Source: Ottowia thiooxydans DSM 14619
GTDB taxonomy: Bacteria > Pseudomonadota > Gammaproteobacteria > Burkholderiales > Burkholderiaceae_C
DNA length: 64,000 nucleotides
Direction: 5' to 3'
Assembly: GCF_000422885.1 (NCBI RefSeq)
Contig: NZ_AUGX01000001.1
Span: 63,238-127,237 of the forward strand
Position 1 is the stretch's first letter. The number at the start of each line of letters is the position of its first letter. Positions 50,631-59,595 of the stretch are shown in pieces. The position numbers and the translations under genes are program-made. Under the pieces are notes generated by a model. That model saw nothing but the letters and a program-made list of their open reading frames with translations. It was not told the origin of the DNA and did not search any database.

Positions 50631-51589
50631 TTTTTTCCATCAAGATTTGCAGCAACTTCTTTCCACAGCACCTGCTCTGTTCGGATGTATTCGGCAAAGT
50701 CACGCGTATTCAGAAACGCCGCTTGCGCATCTGCGTTTCGCAGCGAGGCCTGGACATCAGTCCTTGACACGATTTCCTTGATGGAATCTGAAACCCTCTT
50801 GATGATTTCCGGGGGAGTGCCTGCAGGTGCGTGCAAACCAAACCATGAGGTCACGATGGCTCTGGGATAGCCTTGTTCTGCCATCGTGGGGATGTTCGGC
50901 ATGCCGGGGTCACGCTTTTCACCGAAGGTGGCCAAACCCTTCAGCTTTCCTGATTTGATCAACGCGGTGACGTTGGCGGAAGCCAGAACAGCCATGGACA
51001 CTCGGCCGCTCACCAGATCAGGGATGATGGGTGGCGCTCCCTTGTACTGGACTGACTCCATCTTGATTCCCGCCTGCCGCAAGAACAACTCGGCGGCCAT
51101 GCGCTGCGTCGATCCCGTTCCCGGGCTTCCATAGTGCAGCGGTGCGGTCTGCTTGCGGGCAAACTCCACGTATTCGGTCAACGTCTGAAAAGGAGCATCT
51201 CCAGGTATCGCCAGTACGTTGTCCGTCAGTGCGAAGCGCGCCATGGGTACCAGGCTATCGGGCTCCCAGCGTCTTCCTGTCTCCACAAATTGGTTGATAG
51301 CGAACCATGGGCTGGTCACCAACAAGGTGTAGCCGTCAGGCTTGGCCCTGGCGACGAAATCTGCGGCGATGTTTGAGTTCGCTCCCGGCTTGGAGTCTGC
51401 AACGATCGGCTGCCCCAGGCTCTTAGACAACTCATTCAAAACCACTCTGGTGACGATATCGCCCGCTCCCCCGGCTGGGTATGAATTGACAATCGTGATC
51501 GGTCTTTCCGGCCAAGCCTGTGCCAAGCCCGGCAAAGAGCAAAGCGCGGCCAAACCCAGGCCAACAAACACCCGTCTGATATTCAGCAT
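50627..51589 (-). CDS. Bug/TctC-type periplasmic receptor 1
   Basis: A 320-residue receptor with a signal peptide (1-25). The family signs are WPERPITIVNSYPAGGAGDIVTR (about 26-48), IVADSKPGANSNIAADFVARAKPDGYTLL and GTGSTQRMAAELF. It overlaps the SMP-30 gene (ATGA). Two different Bug receptors in one operon suggest two related carboxylates or a receptor pair used for sensing and uptake (inference). A good AAGGAGAC-type sequence precedes the ATG. Confidence 0.92.
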   Translation of the reverse strand: MLNIRRVFVGLGLAALCSLPGLAQAWPERPITIVNSYPAGGAGDIVTRVVLNELSKSLGQPIVADSKPGANSNIAADFVARAKPDGYTLLVTSPWFAINQFVETGRRWEPDSLVPMARFALTDNVLAIPGDAPFQTLTEYVEFARKQTAPLHYGSPGTGSTQRMAAELFLRQAGIKMESVQYKGAPPIIPDLVSGRVSMAVLASANVTALIKSGKLKGLATFGEKRDPGMPNIPTMAEQGYPRAIVTSWFGLHAPAGTPPEIIKRVSDSIKEIVSRTDVQASLRNADAQAAFLNTRDFAEYIRTEQVLWKEVAANLDGKK

Positions 51590-51673
51590 TTCTTGTCTCC
51601 TTCAACTTGAGGCGCAGGCTTCTTGCTAGCCTGATTCATGCGATGCGTGTACTACGCAATACCGGCAAGCGGA

Positions 51674-52369
51674 TCAGTCTTCATCGGTTGCAGAGGCACG
51701 CGTTTCCGGCCCTTTTTCTTCCAGCAGGCGCAACGCAAAGTCTTTTGACGCATTGATGATGGAAAGCGCCGCAGCCTCTGCGGCCTGTGGATCCCGCTCC
51801 AGCAGAGCCGCGCCGAGCTCTTGCCAATGCCGGTTGGCGTCTTGGCGGCTCGCATAGGAAGAAATGCCCATATAGCAGTAGTGCCAAAGCATCTTCTGGC
51901 GCAGCCCCTCGATAAACGCGCGGGTGAACCTATTCGGGATGAGTGCGTACATCTGCGAACTGATCGCGTTGGTCGTCTCTTTGTATTCGCGCTCGTCGCA
52001 GCCAGCATCTGTCCGCTCGATCAACTCAAGGATGTCAACCTCAATTTTCTTCAGTAGAGGGATCTCACCATTCAGGGCCACATACCTGACGCACAGACCA
52101 AACATGTCCGCCCGCGCTTCGAACAGCTCCTTCACCTCTTGATGCGTGGGCTCAACGATACGCACGCCACGCCAAGGGAGAATCTCGATCAGGCCATCAC
52201 GCTCGAGTACGCGGAAGGCTTCTCTCAGAGGCGCCCGGCTTGTGCCCATCTTGAGCGCCAACTCCTGCTCTTTCAGGCGTTGGCCCGGCTGGTACACCCC
52301 CTTCAGGATGTCTTCTGTCAGTCTGCTAACGATCTGATCAGGAAGAGAAAGAAACTGCACTTGACCCAT
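51674..52369 (-). CDS. GntR family regulator (FadR subgroup)
   Basis: A 231-residue regulator with a winged HTH (about 8-75: QIVSRLTEDILKGVYQPGQRLKEQELALKMGTSRAPLREAFRVLERDGLI in part) and an FCD effector domain (about 85-215) with metal-type His and Asp residues. The ATG at 52369 follows GGAG by eight bases, so the longer frame from 52501 is rejected. It lies inside the operon, 26 bp after the TauD-like gene. It probably binds the palindrome at 53455-53466 and responds to a pathway carboxylate. Confidence 0.92.
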   Translation of the reverse strand: MGQVQFLSLPDQIVSRLTEDILKGVYQPGQRLKEQELALKMGTSRAPLREAFRVLERDGLIEILPWRGVRIVEPTHQEVKELFEARADMFGLCVRYVALNGEIPLLKKIEVDILELIERTDAGCDEREYKETTNAISSQMYALIPNRFTRAFIEGLRQKMLWHYCYMGISSYASRQDANRHWQELGAALLERDPQAAEAAALSIINASKDFALRLLEEKGPETRASATDED

Positions 52370-52395
52370 GCTGACTGCTCCATTTACTGCGTTAT

Positions 52396-53412
52396 CTATG
52401 CCGCCAATCCACGCCCTTGCCGCCGCACATACGTGGGCCCGAACTCCCGTGTGGTCCCAAAAACCGGTGGAAGCGGGCGGCAATTGTCCAAGGTCAGCCA
52501 AAGGCGGAACAGGTGGCGGCGCTGCTCGGGTGCGTCGTAATCCTGGTACTTGGTGCGCGAGTGCAGGATGGAGTAATTGTTTCCAAGCTGGATATCGCCC
52601 GGCTGCATGCTGAACGACAATTGCAAAGCGGGATCAGCGCACAGGCGATCGAAGATATCCAGGGCCTCTACTTGCAAAGGCGTGAGGCGTGGAACTTCAG
52701 GAAATCGTTGCGCGGTTTCTATGTAGCGCCTTTTGTACAGCACATTCAGCCTGCCCATGTACTCAGTGAAGATGGGAACGACCTGGACTTTGCTCTCGTT
52801 CACGTTCTGCGCACGTGAATCGAAGTAGAACGGTTGCTGCAACACGGCCGCGAGATCTGGGCGCTCATCCAGAATGGCATTGAACAAGGCACTTGCGCTG
52901 ACCAGCTTGCTCACCCCGCCTTCCTTGGCAATGCGTTGGCAAAGCAGCATGAAGACATCACCGCCATCGTTGTGAAACTTCAACTCGTCGTCGGTTTCAT
53001 ATCCGCGCGTGGTGTCGCTGTTCGCAATGGTCTTGCCTGTATTCGTGACGCTGTGAACCAGGCTGCCTGCCCGGTCTTGCGGCTCCGGGGTGCCCAGGTA
53101 CAGACTCATTCCCCAGATAATCCGTTTACAAGCCTCAGCATCGGTACGGCTGAGATCAAGCCCACGAAGAACTGCAAAGCCTCGTCCGCCTTCGAGTTCA
53201 TGCTGAAGGCGCTGGAGCCGCTCGGCCAACTCGGTGAGTCGGAAGTCGTCCTTTGTAGTTTCGAACAGGGGAACGCCTTTAGCCTCACACAGACGAACGG
53301 CTTCCGTTATCTCCCGTAGCTCACCAGTCGTCAGGTGTTGGCCCCAGTTTTCCGGTCCACCTAACTGCTCGCTCCGCCAGACATCAGGACTTTCCAGTTT
53401 CGTCGTTTGCAT
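52396..53412 (-). CDS. TauD/TfdA-like Fe(II)/2-oxoglutarate dioxygenase
   Basis: A 338-residue protein of the TauD/TfdA superfamily. The HxD iron motif is replaced by the pattern FHNDGGD (near 146-152), so His-Asn-Asp rather than strict HxD with one residue between still fits (His147, Asp149). The distal His is in SILHSRTKYQD (near 288) and the 2-oxoglutarate Arg is in RHLFRLWL (near 306). Family members hydroxylate taurine, chlorophenoxyacetates, gamma-butyrobetaine and others. It is the first gene of the operon, 43 bp downstream of the GntR-type palindrome. Confidence 0.88.
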   Translation of the reverse strand: MQTTKLESPDVWRSEQLGGPENWGQHLTTGELREITEAVRLCEAKGVPLFETTKDDFRLTELAERLQRLQHELEGGRGFAVLRGLDLSRTDAEACKRIIWGMSLYLGTPEPQDRAGSLVHSVTNTGKTIANSDTTRGYETDDELKFHNDGGDVFMLLCQRIAKEGGVSKLVSASALFNAILDERPDLAAVLQQPFYFDSRAQNVNESKVQVVPIFTEYMGRLNVLYKRRYIETAQRFPEVPRLTPLQVEALDIFDRLCADPALQLSFSMQPGDIQLGNNYSILHSRTKYQDYDAPEQRRHLFRLWLTLDNCRPLPPVFGTTREFGPTYVRRQGRGLAA

Positions 53413-53454
53413 AGCCAGTCTCCTACTGATTCAGCTTTATTGCTGTATTCAAAT

Positions 53455-53466
53455 ATTGTCGACAAT
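53455..53466. promoter_or_regulatory. GntR/FadR-type operator palindrome
   Basis: ATTGTCGACAAT is a perfect 12-bp palindrome, 43 bp upstream of the first gene of the minus operon. Many FCD-type GntR regulators bind ATTGTnnACAAT-like sites (recalled). The regulator gene at 51674 is in the same operon. Confidence 0.6.
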
Positions 53467-53858
53467 CTAATAAATGAACGATATGGGTAGAAACCCGCTA
53501 AAGACGGCGGTGCGGTTAGCGACCGATTCCTTGTGCCCAGCCGCGGATCTGCAGATACGTTTTTTGAAGGAGAGGGGAGTCGATGGGCGGGAGAGCCTGT
53601 GGCGTCGGCCTCGCTCGGAGCCACGAATCTGCAGTTTTAAGCTACGCCATTTGTGGTACAGGACGATTGGGCTGGCGATGTCGTGAGCAGGCCCACCACC
53701 AGGGGCGTTAACCCATGGGTGAAGGCGTCTTCAGCCCGCGCAGGTCACCGGAATGCCAGCCGACTTCTCAACGGAACCGGGTCAAAAGGGTGAGTTAACG
53801 AACTTGCAAACGTCGATGTAGCTCGTATAAATCCCTGTCGGTGGTCTATGAAAACGGT
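53467..53858. other. Intergenic region between two catabolic blocks
   Basis: About 390 bp with no supported gene; the frames at 53361-53624 and 53474-53686 have no coding character. It contains the far upstream region of the minus operon and the 3' flank of the second GntR gene. No terminator hairpin with a T run is obvious. Confidence 0.35.
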
Positions 53859-54695
53859 CTAGGATTTGTCCGGTTGCCGCTTGAGACTGCCGCCCGATGT
53901 CATTTGAGCGCGTGGAGTGCGTAGCGAGTCAGCATCAAGAATGAGGCGGCCTTGAACACGGCCTTTCATGCGTTTGACGTTGCTCGCAGCGTCTTGCATA
54001 TGGCGTTTCATCAGTGCACGCACTGCCTCCACATCACGGGCACGCGCGGCCAGCAAAATCTCGCGGTGAATTTGCGCATTGACTTCACCGAATCTCCGGT
54101 GTTCCGCCTGCGATGTGCGATTGCTAAAAACAATCAGCTGGCGGATCAGCTCATTGATCAACTCGCAGGTAAAGCGCAGGAAGGGGTTGGGGTTGGCTGC
54201 CGCCAGGATATCGTGAAAGTTCACGTCTTCACGCCGCTGGCTGAGTAAGTCCTCCTGGCTTTGTGTGGGGTCGCAGCAGCTGATGCTGTGCTCCAGCGCT
54301 TCGAAATCTGCATCCGTCAAATGTGGCACTGCGCCCGCTGCCAATTCAGGCTCGAGTTGCAGACGCACGGCATAGATATCGTCGATCGTCACTTCCTGGA
54401 AGAAGAGGTAGTTCTGCATGAACTGCAACGTGCGGTCAAGAGGCACCTCGACGATGGTGCCACCTCCCGAGGGCCCGGTGGAGATGGTGATAAGCCCCTG
54501 CACCTCCAGCGACTTCAGTGCTTCCCGAATGGTGCCCTTACTCACCAGAAACTGGTTTTGCAGCTCAACTTCACGAGGCAGTCGATCTCCAGGACTGAGA
54601 TTTTTTTCTGCGATCAATCGCTTGATCTCCCGGGCGACGAGGTCAGAGCGTTTGAGTTGCTTGATGGTTGCCGAGACGGACTTCCGTGTTGCCAT
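53859..54695 (-). CDS. GntR family regulator (FadR subgroup) of the ABC/amidohydrolase operon
   Basis: A 278-residue regulator. The winged HTH is at about 15-85 (SDLVAREIKRLIAEKNLSPGDRLPREVELQNQFLVSKGTIREALKSLEVQGLI in part), with GPSGGGTIV near 76. The FCD domain (about 100-245) has FHDILAAANPNPFL and INAQIHREILLA-like segments. It lies divergent from the branched-chain-type ABC operon at 54904 and likely controls it. The ATG at 54695 is used; the ribosome binding site is weak. Confidence 0.92.
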   Translation of the reverse strand: MATRKSVSATIKQLKRSDLVAREIKRLIAEKNLSPGDRLPREVELQNQFLVSKGTIREALKSLEVQGLITISTGPSGGGTIVEVPLDRTLQFMQNYLFFQEVTIDDIYAVRLQLEPELAAGAVPHLTDADFEALEHSISCCDPTQSQEDLLSQRREDVNFHDILAAANPNPFLRFTCELINELIRQLIVFSNRTSQAEHRRFGEVNAQIHREILLAARARDVEAVRALMKRHMQDAASNVKRMKGRVQGRLILDADSLRTPRAQMTSGGSLKRQPDKS

Positions 54696-54778
54696 TTGTT
54701 CTATTGGATGGATAGCAATTTTGGTGCAGTATGCACCTCACATGGGCAGGCGACCCACGTCCTAGGGTTTATCCGCAT

Positions 54779-54809
54779 CATATTTATTCTATTTGTCACT
54801 ATAAATATG
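54779..54809. promoter_or_regulatory. AT-rich inverted repeat in the divergent promoter region
   Basis: CATATTTAT and ATAAATATG form perfect 9-bp arms with a 13-bp spacer, in the 208-bp region between the GntR gene and the divergent ABC operon. It may be the operator of that regulator or overlap its promoter. Confidence 0.4.
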
Positions 54810-54903
54810 ACTTAAGAGCTCGATGGCTTGCAGATTCCTCTGGCATGCATTGTGCTCTGAAAAAAGAAGGCCGCCGGGCCTCGATTAACCCAGGAGTCAT
54901 CCC

Positions 54904-56106
54904 ATGCAACGTCGTCAGTTTCTGCACATGTCCGCGCTCAGCGCGCTTCCCGCATCCATGGGCCTCGCGCACAACGCGTACGCCCAAGCAAGCAACGCTA
55001 TTCAGTTTGGTTGCCCTGTGCCCATGTCTGGAGCGTTTGCGGCCAATGGCAAATTTGCCGATTTGGGTATGAAACTGGCGATCGAACAATACGGCAAGGC
55101 GCTGAACCGTCCCCTCACCTATACGCTGCTTGATACCGAAGGCAAGCCTGCTACCGCCATTCGCAAGGTGCAAGATGCATCGCAGCAGGGCGCTCGTTTC
55201 TTTGCAGGCGGCATCTTGTCGTCCGAGGCCTTGGGCATGGGCAAGGAGGCGGAGAAAACAGGCAGTATTTTCATCACCACCGCGGGCGCAGATGAAATCA
55301 CGGGCAAGGATTGCAACAAGGCGACCTTCCGCTGGTCGGTGCCAACCTTTGGTGCCATCGAGCAAACTGTGCGGCCGCTGATTGAAGCCAATCCAAAAGC
55401 CAAGCGCTGGTACACCATCACGCCGCAGTATGTGTTTGGAGACGGCCTGTTGACAGCCGCCAAGAACATCTTCAAGGAAAAAGGCGTCGAGCATGTGGGT
55501 AATAGCTACCACTCGCTGACAGAGAAAGAATTTAGCGGCTATCTGACCAACGCCGTCGCAGCCAAGCCTGATGTGCTGCTGATTCTGAACTTTGGCCAGC
55601 AATGCTCCGATACGCTCCGCCAAGCCGTGAGCTTTGGCCTGAACAAGAACTGCATCATTTTGGTGGCTTGGGCATCGGGCCTGGAGCAGTTCGAATCTCT
55701 GGGTGCTGACCTCTGCGATGGCCTGTACTTTGGCGCGCAATACTGGCATACGGTGGATTCAACGCTGAACAAAGATCTCGTCAAGCGTTGCAATGACAAG
55801 TTCAAGTACAACCCTAACTACAGCCTTGCAGGCTCTTATATCTGCACCAAGCTGATGATTGACGGCATTATCAAAGCGGGTTCTGCAGATCCCAAAGCTG
55901 TGGTTGCCGCCATGGAGGGCATGAAGTACGCCGGCCTCACTGGGGATGAAGAGATACGCAAGGCAGATCACCAGGTTCTCAAGAACTATTACCTGCTCAA
56001 AGGTAAAGGCAAGGCGCAGATGAAGAACAAGGACGACTACGCTGACATCGTCAGCTCCGGTAAGTCGTTCCTTTCGGCGGAAGACGCCGGTTGCAAGATG
56101 GGTTGA
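54904..56106 (+). CDS. Branched-chain amino acid-type ABC substrate-binding protein
   Basis: A 400-residue periplasmic binding protein of the LivJ/HAAT type: Tat-like or Sec signal (MQRRQFLHMS...AYAQA, cleavage near 28), FGCPVPMSGAFAANG (about 35-49), FFAGGILSSEA, FITTAGADEITG and the usual QYVFGDGL. It contains several Cys that may form disulfides. It is the first gene of the seven-gene plus operon 54904-62339. The ligand is probably an amide or N-carbamoyl amino acid or peptide, judging by the enzymes encoded downstream. Confidence 0.93.
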   Translation: MQRRQFLHMSALSALPASMGLAHNAYAQASNAIQFGCPVPMSGAFAANGKFADLGMKLAIEQYGKALNRPLTYTLLDTEGKPATAIRKVQDASQQGARFFAGGILSSEALGMGKEAEKTGSIFITTAGADEITGKDCNKATFRWSVPTFGAIEQTVRPLIEANPKAKRWYTITPQYVFGDGLLTAAKNIFKEKGVEHVGNSYHSLTEKEFSGYLTNAVAAKPDVLLILNFGQQCSDTLRQAVSFGLNKNCIILVAWASGLEQFESLGADLCDGLYFGAQYWHTVDSTLNKDLVKRCNDKFKYNPNYSLAGSYICTKLMIDGIIKAGSADPKAVVAAMEGMKYAGLTGDEEIRKADHQVLKNYYLLKGKGKAQMKNKDDYADIVSSGKSFLSAEDAGCKMG

Positions 56107-56198
56107 AGAGGCTCACCTCGCCTTAGTGTTGTGCGCGTGGCGCCTCCTTGAAGGGAGGCGCCAGTCGCATTGTCCCCGTTTAAAGCCTCGGACCTCCC

Positions 56199-57059
56199 AT
56201 GAGCATCTATTTGCTGCAGATCATCAACGGCATTGGCATCGGCATGCTGTATTTCTTGTTGGCAGTTGGCTTATCGATCGTATTCGGTCTGCTGCGATTT
56301 GTGAACTTTGCCCACGGCACGTTCTACCTTGTCGGTGCCTACCTTTGTTATCAATTGGGTCGGTGGGGTGTGAGCTTCTGGCTTTCGCTGCTGATCGTTC
56401 CGTTTGTCGTGGGGGCCATGGGTTGGCTAACCGAAAAGCTGTTGCTGCGCCACGTCTATGCCAAGGCGCACGAGTTTCACATTCTGGTGACAGTGGGTTT
56501 CGCGCTGGTGGTGCAGGAAGTGGTGATCATTATCTGGGGCCCGCTCGGCGACAGTGTGCCTACGCCTGATTTACTGAGCGGCGTAGTGATGTGGGGCAGC
56601 TTTGTCTATCCCAAGTATCGGCTGTTTGTGATCGGCTTTACCGCTGTACTTGCCGTGATCATCTGGTGGATTCTGGAAGGCACGCGCCTAGGCGGCATGG
56701 TGCGCGCCGGTAGCGAATCTACCGAAATGGTGTCGCTCCTCGGTATCAATGTATTTGGCATTTTCAGCCTGGTGTTTGGTTTGGGCGTGGGCCTGGCTGC
56801 ACTGGCAGGGGTGCTGGCAGCGCCTATACGTGGGGTCAGTCCCTTCATGGGGGTTGAGGCGCTCGCGGTGGCGTTTGTGGTCGTGGTCGTGGGTGGCTTG
56901 GGGAGTTTCAGCGGAGCGCTGGTGGGTGGCCTTTTGATAGGCATCGTTCAGAGCTTGATGAGCACTATCTGGCCAGAAGGCGCGAGCCTGATGATTTATG
57001 TAGCCATGGGAGCCGTTTTGCTGCTGCGTCCTAATGGTTTGCTCGGCCGTGCCGTTTGA
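56199..57059 (+). CDS. Branched-chain amino acid-type ABC permease, LivH-like
   Basis: A 286-residue permease with about eight hydrophobic segments, NGIGIGMLYFLLAVGLSIVFGLLRFVNFAHG at about 9-39 (shown in part), and the GxLVGGLLIGxV segment near 248-260 of LivH proteins. It starts 92 bp after the receptor gene. Confidence 0.94.
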   Translation: MSIYLLQIINGIGIGMLYFLLAVGLSIVFGLLRFVNFAHGTFYLVGAYLCYQLGRWGVSFWLSLLIVPFVVGAMGWLTEKLLLRHVYAKAHEFHILVTVGFALVVQEVVIIIWGPLGDSVPTPDLLSGVVMWGSFVYPKYRLFVIGFTAVLAVIIWWILEGTRLGGMVRAGSESTEMVSLLGINVFGIFSLVFGLGVGLAALAGVLAAPIRGVSPFMGVEALAVAFVVVVVGGLGSFSGALVGGLLIGIVQSLMSTIWPEGASLMIYVAMGAVLLLRPNGLLGRAV

Positions 57060-57070
57060 GGAAGAAGGCG

Positions 57071-58063
57071 ATGTACAAGCATATTCAATTCCTCGTTGCG
57101 GTAGTGATCGTGGTCGCCATGCCGCTGTTCATGAAATCGGGCTCACTGGCCAGTGAAGTTCTGATCTTTGGCCTCGCGGCCATGGGTTGTAACTTGCTGC
57201 TTGGCTATACCGGCTTGCTGTCATTTGGTCAGGGCATCTTCTTTGGCTTGGGCAGCTACACGCTGGGCATCGTGCTCACCAGGTTGCCCATACCGATTCC
57301 CCTCGCCTTGGCTGGCGCCGTGATCATGGGTGCGGCTGGCGCGGCCATCGTGGGTTGGGTGGCGATCCGTCAGCGCGGCACCTATTTCGTGATGCTGACG
57401 CTGGCCTTCGCACAGATGTTTTACTTTCTGGCTTACACCGCCACCGGGCTGACCGGCGGCGATAACGGCCTGATGGACATTCCTCGCCATTCGCTTACCC
57501 TGGCGGGGCAAACCATCGTTCCCCTGAAAACACCCTGGCAGTACTACGGCTTCGTCGCTGCGGTGTTTTTGGTGGTGTACTTCTTGCTGCAGCGAGTATG
57601 CGAATCAGTCTTTGGCCGCACGCTTTTGGCCGTGCGTGATAACGAAGAGCGCGCTGCTGCGGTGGGCTACAACCTTCGCTTGCTCAAGCTGCAAGCCTTC
57701 GTGATCTCCGGTGCCGTGACTGGATTGGCAGGTGCGTTGCATTCGCTCATGACCGGTATTGCGCCGCTGTCTAACGCGGAGTTTCACACCAGTGAAATGA
57801 TCCTGGTCATGACGGTGATCGGCGGCACTGGGAACCTGCTGGCATCACTGCTTGGCGCTGCGTTCTATGTGCTGCTTGGCGACTGGCTCTCCACGCTCTG
57901 GCCGCGCTGGTTGTTGATTCTGGGCGTAGTGCTCATGGTGGTGAGTCTAGGCATGCAAGGCGGGCTATGGGGACTTTGCCAAAAGCTCGGACAACTGGTG
58001 CGCGGAGGCAAAGCCAATAAACCTAGCAGCACTTCGCCGGGCGTAGATGGAGGCCACGCATGA
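57071..58063 (+). CDS. Branched-chain amino acid-type ABC permease, LivM-like
   Basis: A 330-residue permease: LLLGYTGLLSFGQGIFFGLGSYT near 42-64, GTYFVMLTLAFAQMF near 105-119, VRDNEERAAAVGYN near 186-199. The ATG at 57071 after GAGGAAGAAGG is preferred over the TTG at 57056. The C-terminal 20 residues are polar. It ends in ATGA overlap with the next gene. Confidence 0.94.
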   Translation: MYKHIQFLVAVVIVVAMPLFMKSGSLASEVLIFGLAAMGCNLLLGYTGLLSFGQGIFFGLGSYTLGIVLTRLPIPIPLALAGAVIMGAAGAAIVGWVAIRQRGTYFVMLTLAFAQMFYFLAYTATGLTGGDNGLMDIPRHSLTLAGQTIVPLKTPWQYYGFVAAVFLVVYFLLQRVCESVFGRTLLAVRDNEERAAAVGYNLRLLKLQAFVISGAVTGLAGALHSLMTGIAPLSNAEFHTSEMILVMTVIGGTGNLLASLLGAAFYVLLGDWLSTLWPRWLLILGVVLMVVSLGMQGGLWGLCQKLGQLVRGGKANKPSSTSPGVDGGHA

Positions 58064-58845
58064 ACAACGTATCTTCACAAAGCCCCATCTTGCTTGAGGC
58101 GAAAGGCGTAGAAAAGCGCTATGACAAGTTCGTCGCGCTTGGCGGCGTTGACCTCAAAGTGCGTGCCAACACCGTGCATTCGGTGATTGGGCCTAACGGC
58201 GCCGGCAAGACCACCTTGTTCCATATGCTCACCGGCACCAAAGCAGTGAGTGGTGGCAAGATCATTTTTGATGGCCATGACGTTACGCGCGAACCGGATT
58301 ACATGCGTGTTCGGCGCGGAATGGCTCGTTCATTCCAGGTGACCAGCCTGTTCCTCACCCTTCCGGTGCGGGAAAATTTGCGGTTGGCTGCGCAGGGCGT
58401 TGCACCCGCGGTGGCACTTAACCCCTGGAAACCCCCGACAGGCGCCTTGGCCTGCGTGGACACCGTGGACAAGGTGCTCGGCACTCTGGGTCTTGAAGCC
58501 TACGCGAATACCCCCGCTGGCAACCTCTCTCATGGTCAGCAGAGGCGGTTGGAAGTGGGCATGGCATTGGCCGCACGGCCGAAAGCTATCTTTCTGGACG
58601 AACCCACCTCAGGCATGGGGATTGACGATCTGGAAGAGATGAAACAGTTGATTCGCAGCCTCAAGGATGAGCAGACGGTGGTGTTGATTGAACACAATAT
58701 GAATATCGTTATGGATATCTCAGACACCATTACGGTGATGCAACAAGGGTGCGTGTTGGCGGAAGGCTTGCCGGATCAGATCCGCAATGACGAGCGCGTG
58801 CGTAAAGCGTATCTTGGCAACATGATCACGGGGGGGAAGGCATGA
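58060..58845 (+). CDS. Branched-chain amino acid-type ABC ATPase, LivG-like
   Basis: A 261-residue ATPase with Walker A GPNGAGKTT (about 46-54), signature LSHGQQRRLEVGMAL (about 153-167), Walker B AIFLDEPTSGM (about 174-184) and the H-loop IEHNMNIV. A GGAGG lies seven bases before the ATG, which overlaps the previous stop. Confidence 0.95.
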   Translation: MNNVSSQSPILLEAKGVEKRYDKFVALGGVDLKVRANTVHSVIGPNGAGKTTLFHMLTGTKAVSGGKIIFDGHDVTREPDYMRVRRGMARSFQVTSLFLTLPVRENLRLAAQGVAPAVALNPWKPPTGALACVDTVDKVLGTLGLEAYANTPAGNLSHGQQRRLEVGMALAARPKAIFLDEPTSGMGIDDLEEMKQLIRSLKDEQTVVLIEHNMNIVMDISDTITVMQQGCVLAEGLPDQIRNDERVRKAYLGNMITGGKA

Positions 58846-59564
58846 ATACAGCAACCGCCCAAACACTTCTTGAGGTGGAGAACGTCCACGCGCATTACGG
58901 AAAAAGCCACGTATTGCAGGGAGTCAATTTCCGCGTTGCGGACGGTGAGTTGGTCACACTGCTGGGCCGCAATGGAGCCGGCAAGACGACTACGCTCAAA
59001 ACTGTTGCCGGTGTTATGAAACCCACGCAAGGCCAGGTACGTTTTGCCAACGAGGTGGTGAGCAAACTGGCTACGCACCAGGTAGCACAGCGAGGAATCT
59101 GCCTGGTACCAGAGCATCGCGGCGTGTTCAAGTTACTGACGGTAGAAGAGAACCTGATGCTTGGCCAACGCAAGCAGTCCAAATGGCAGCTTGGCGATGT
59201 ATATCAAATCTTTCCGCGCTTGAAGGAGCGCCGCTCCAATGGGGGAGGGCAGCTTTCAGGTGGAGAACAGCAGATGCTGGCGATTGGACGGGCTCTGATG
59301 AATGCACCGCGCTTGCTGATGCTGGATGAACCCGTTGAAGGGCTTGCACCTGTGATCGTGGAAGAAATTGTGGCGCAGCTCAAGGTGATCAAAGCTGCGG
59401 GCGTGTCCATCATCCTCGTGGAACAGAACCTTGAAGTCTGCACGCAACTGGCTGACCGCCACTACATCGTCGAGCAAGGAGCCATTGTGTATGAGGGCTC
59501 CAACGCCGACTTCCTTGCGGACGTAGCGATCAAAGACCAATACCTCGGTGTTGGCATGGCCTGA
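58842..59564 (+). CDS. Branched-chain amino acid-type ABC ATPase, LivF-like
   Basis: A 240-residue ATPase: Walker A GRNGAGKTT (about 44-52), VPEHRGVF near 92-99, signature LSGGEQQMLAIGRAL (about 145-159), Walker B LLMLDEPVEGL (about 166-176). The ATG overlaps the LivG-like stop. The operon continues with a soluble amidohydrolase 31 bp downstream. Confidence 0.95.
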   Translation: MNTATAQTLLEVENVHAHYGKSHVLQGVNFRVADGELVTLLGRNGAGKTTTLKTVAGVMKPTQGQVRFANEVVSKLATHQVAQRGICLVPEHRGVFKLLTVEENLMLGQRKQSKWQLGDVYQIFPRLKERRSNGGGQLSGGEQQMLAIGRALMNAPRLLMLDEPVEGLAPVIVEEIVAQLKVIKAAGVSIILVEQNLEVCTQLADRHYIVEQGAIVYEGSNADFLADVAIKDQYLGVGMA

Positions 59565-59595
59565 CAGGCAACCCGTTTAGAACTGAAGCTTTCAC

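Noticed and set aside
53467-53858. Remnant of an insertion sequence
   Set aside because: I looked for terminal inverted repeats or transposase fragments and saw none.
54799-55749. 316-residue minus-strand open frame
   Set aside because: Antisense to the ABC receptor gene, with no recognisable domain. Long antisense frames are expected in GC-rich genes.
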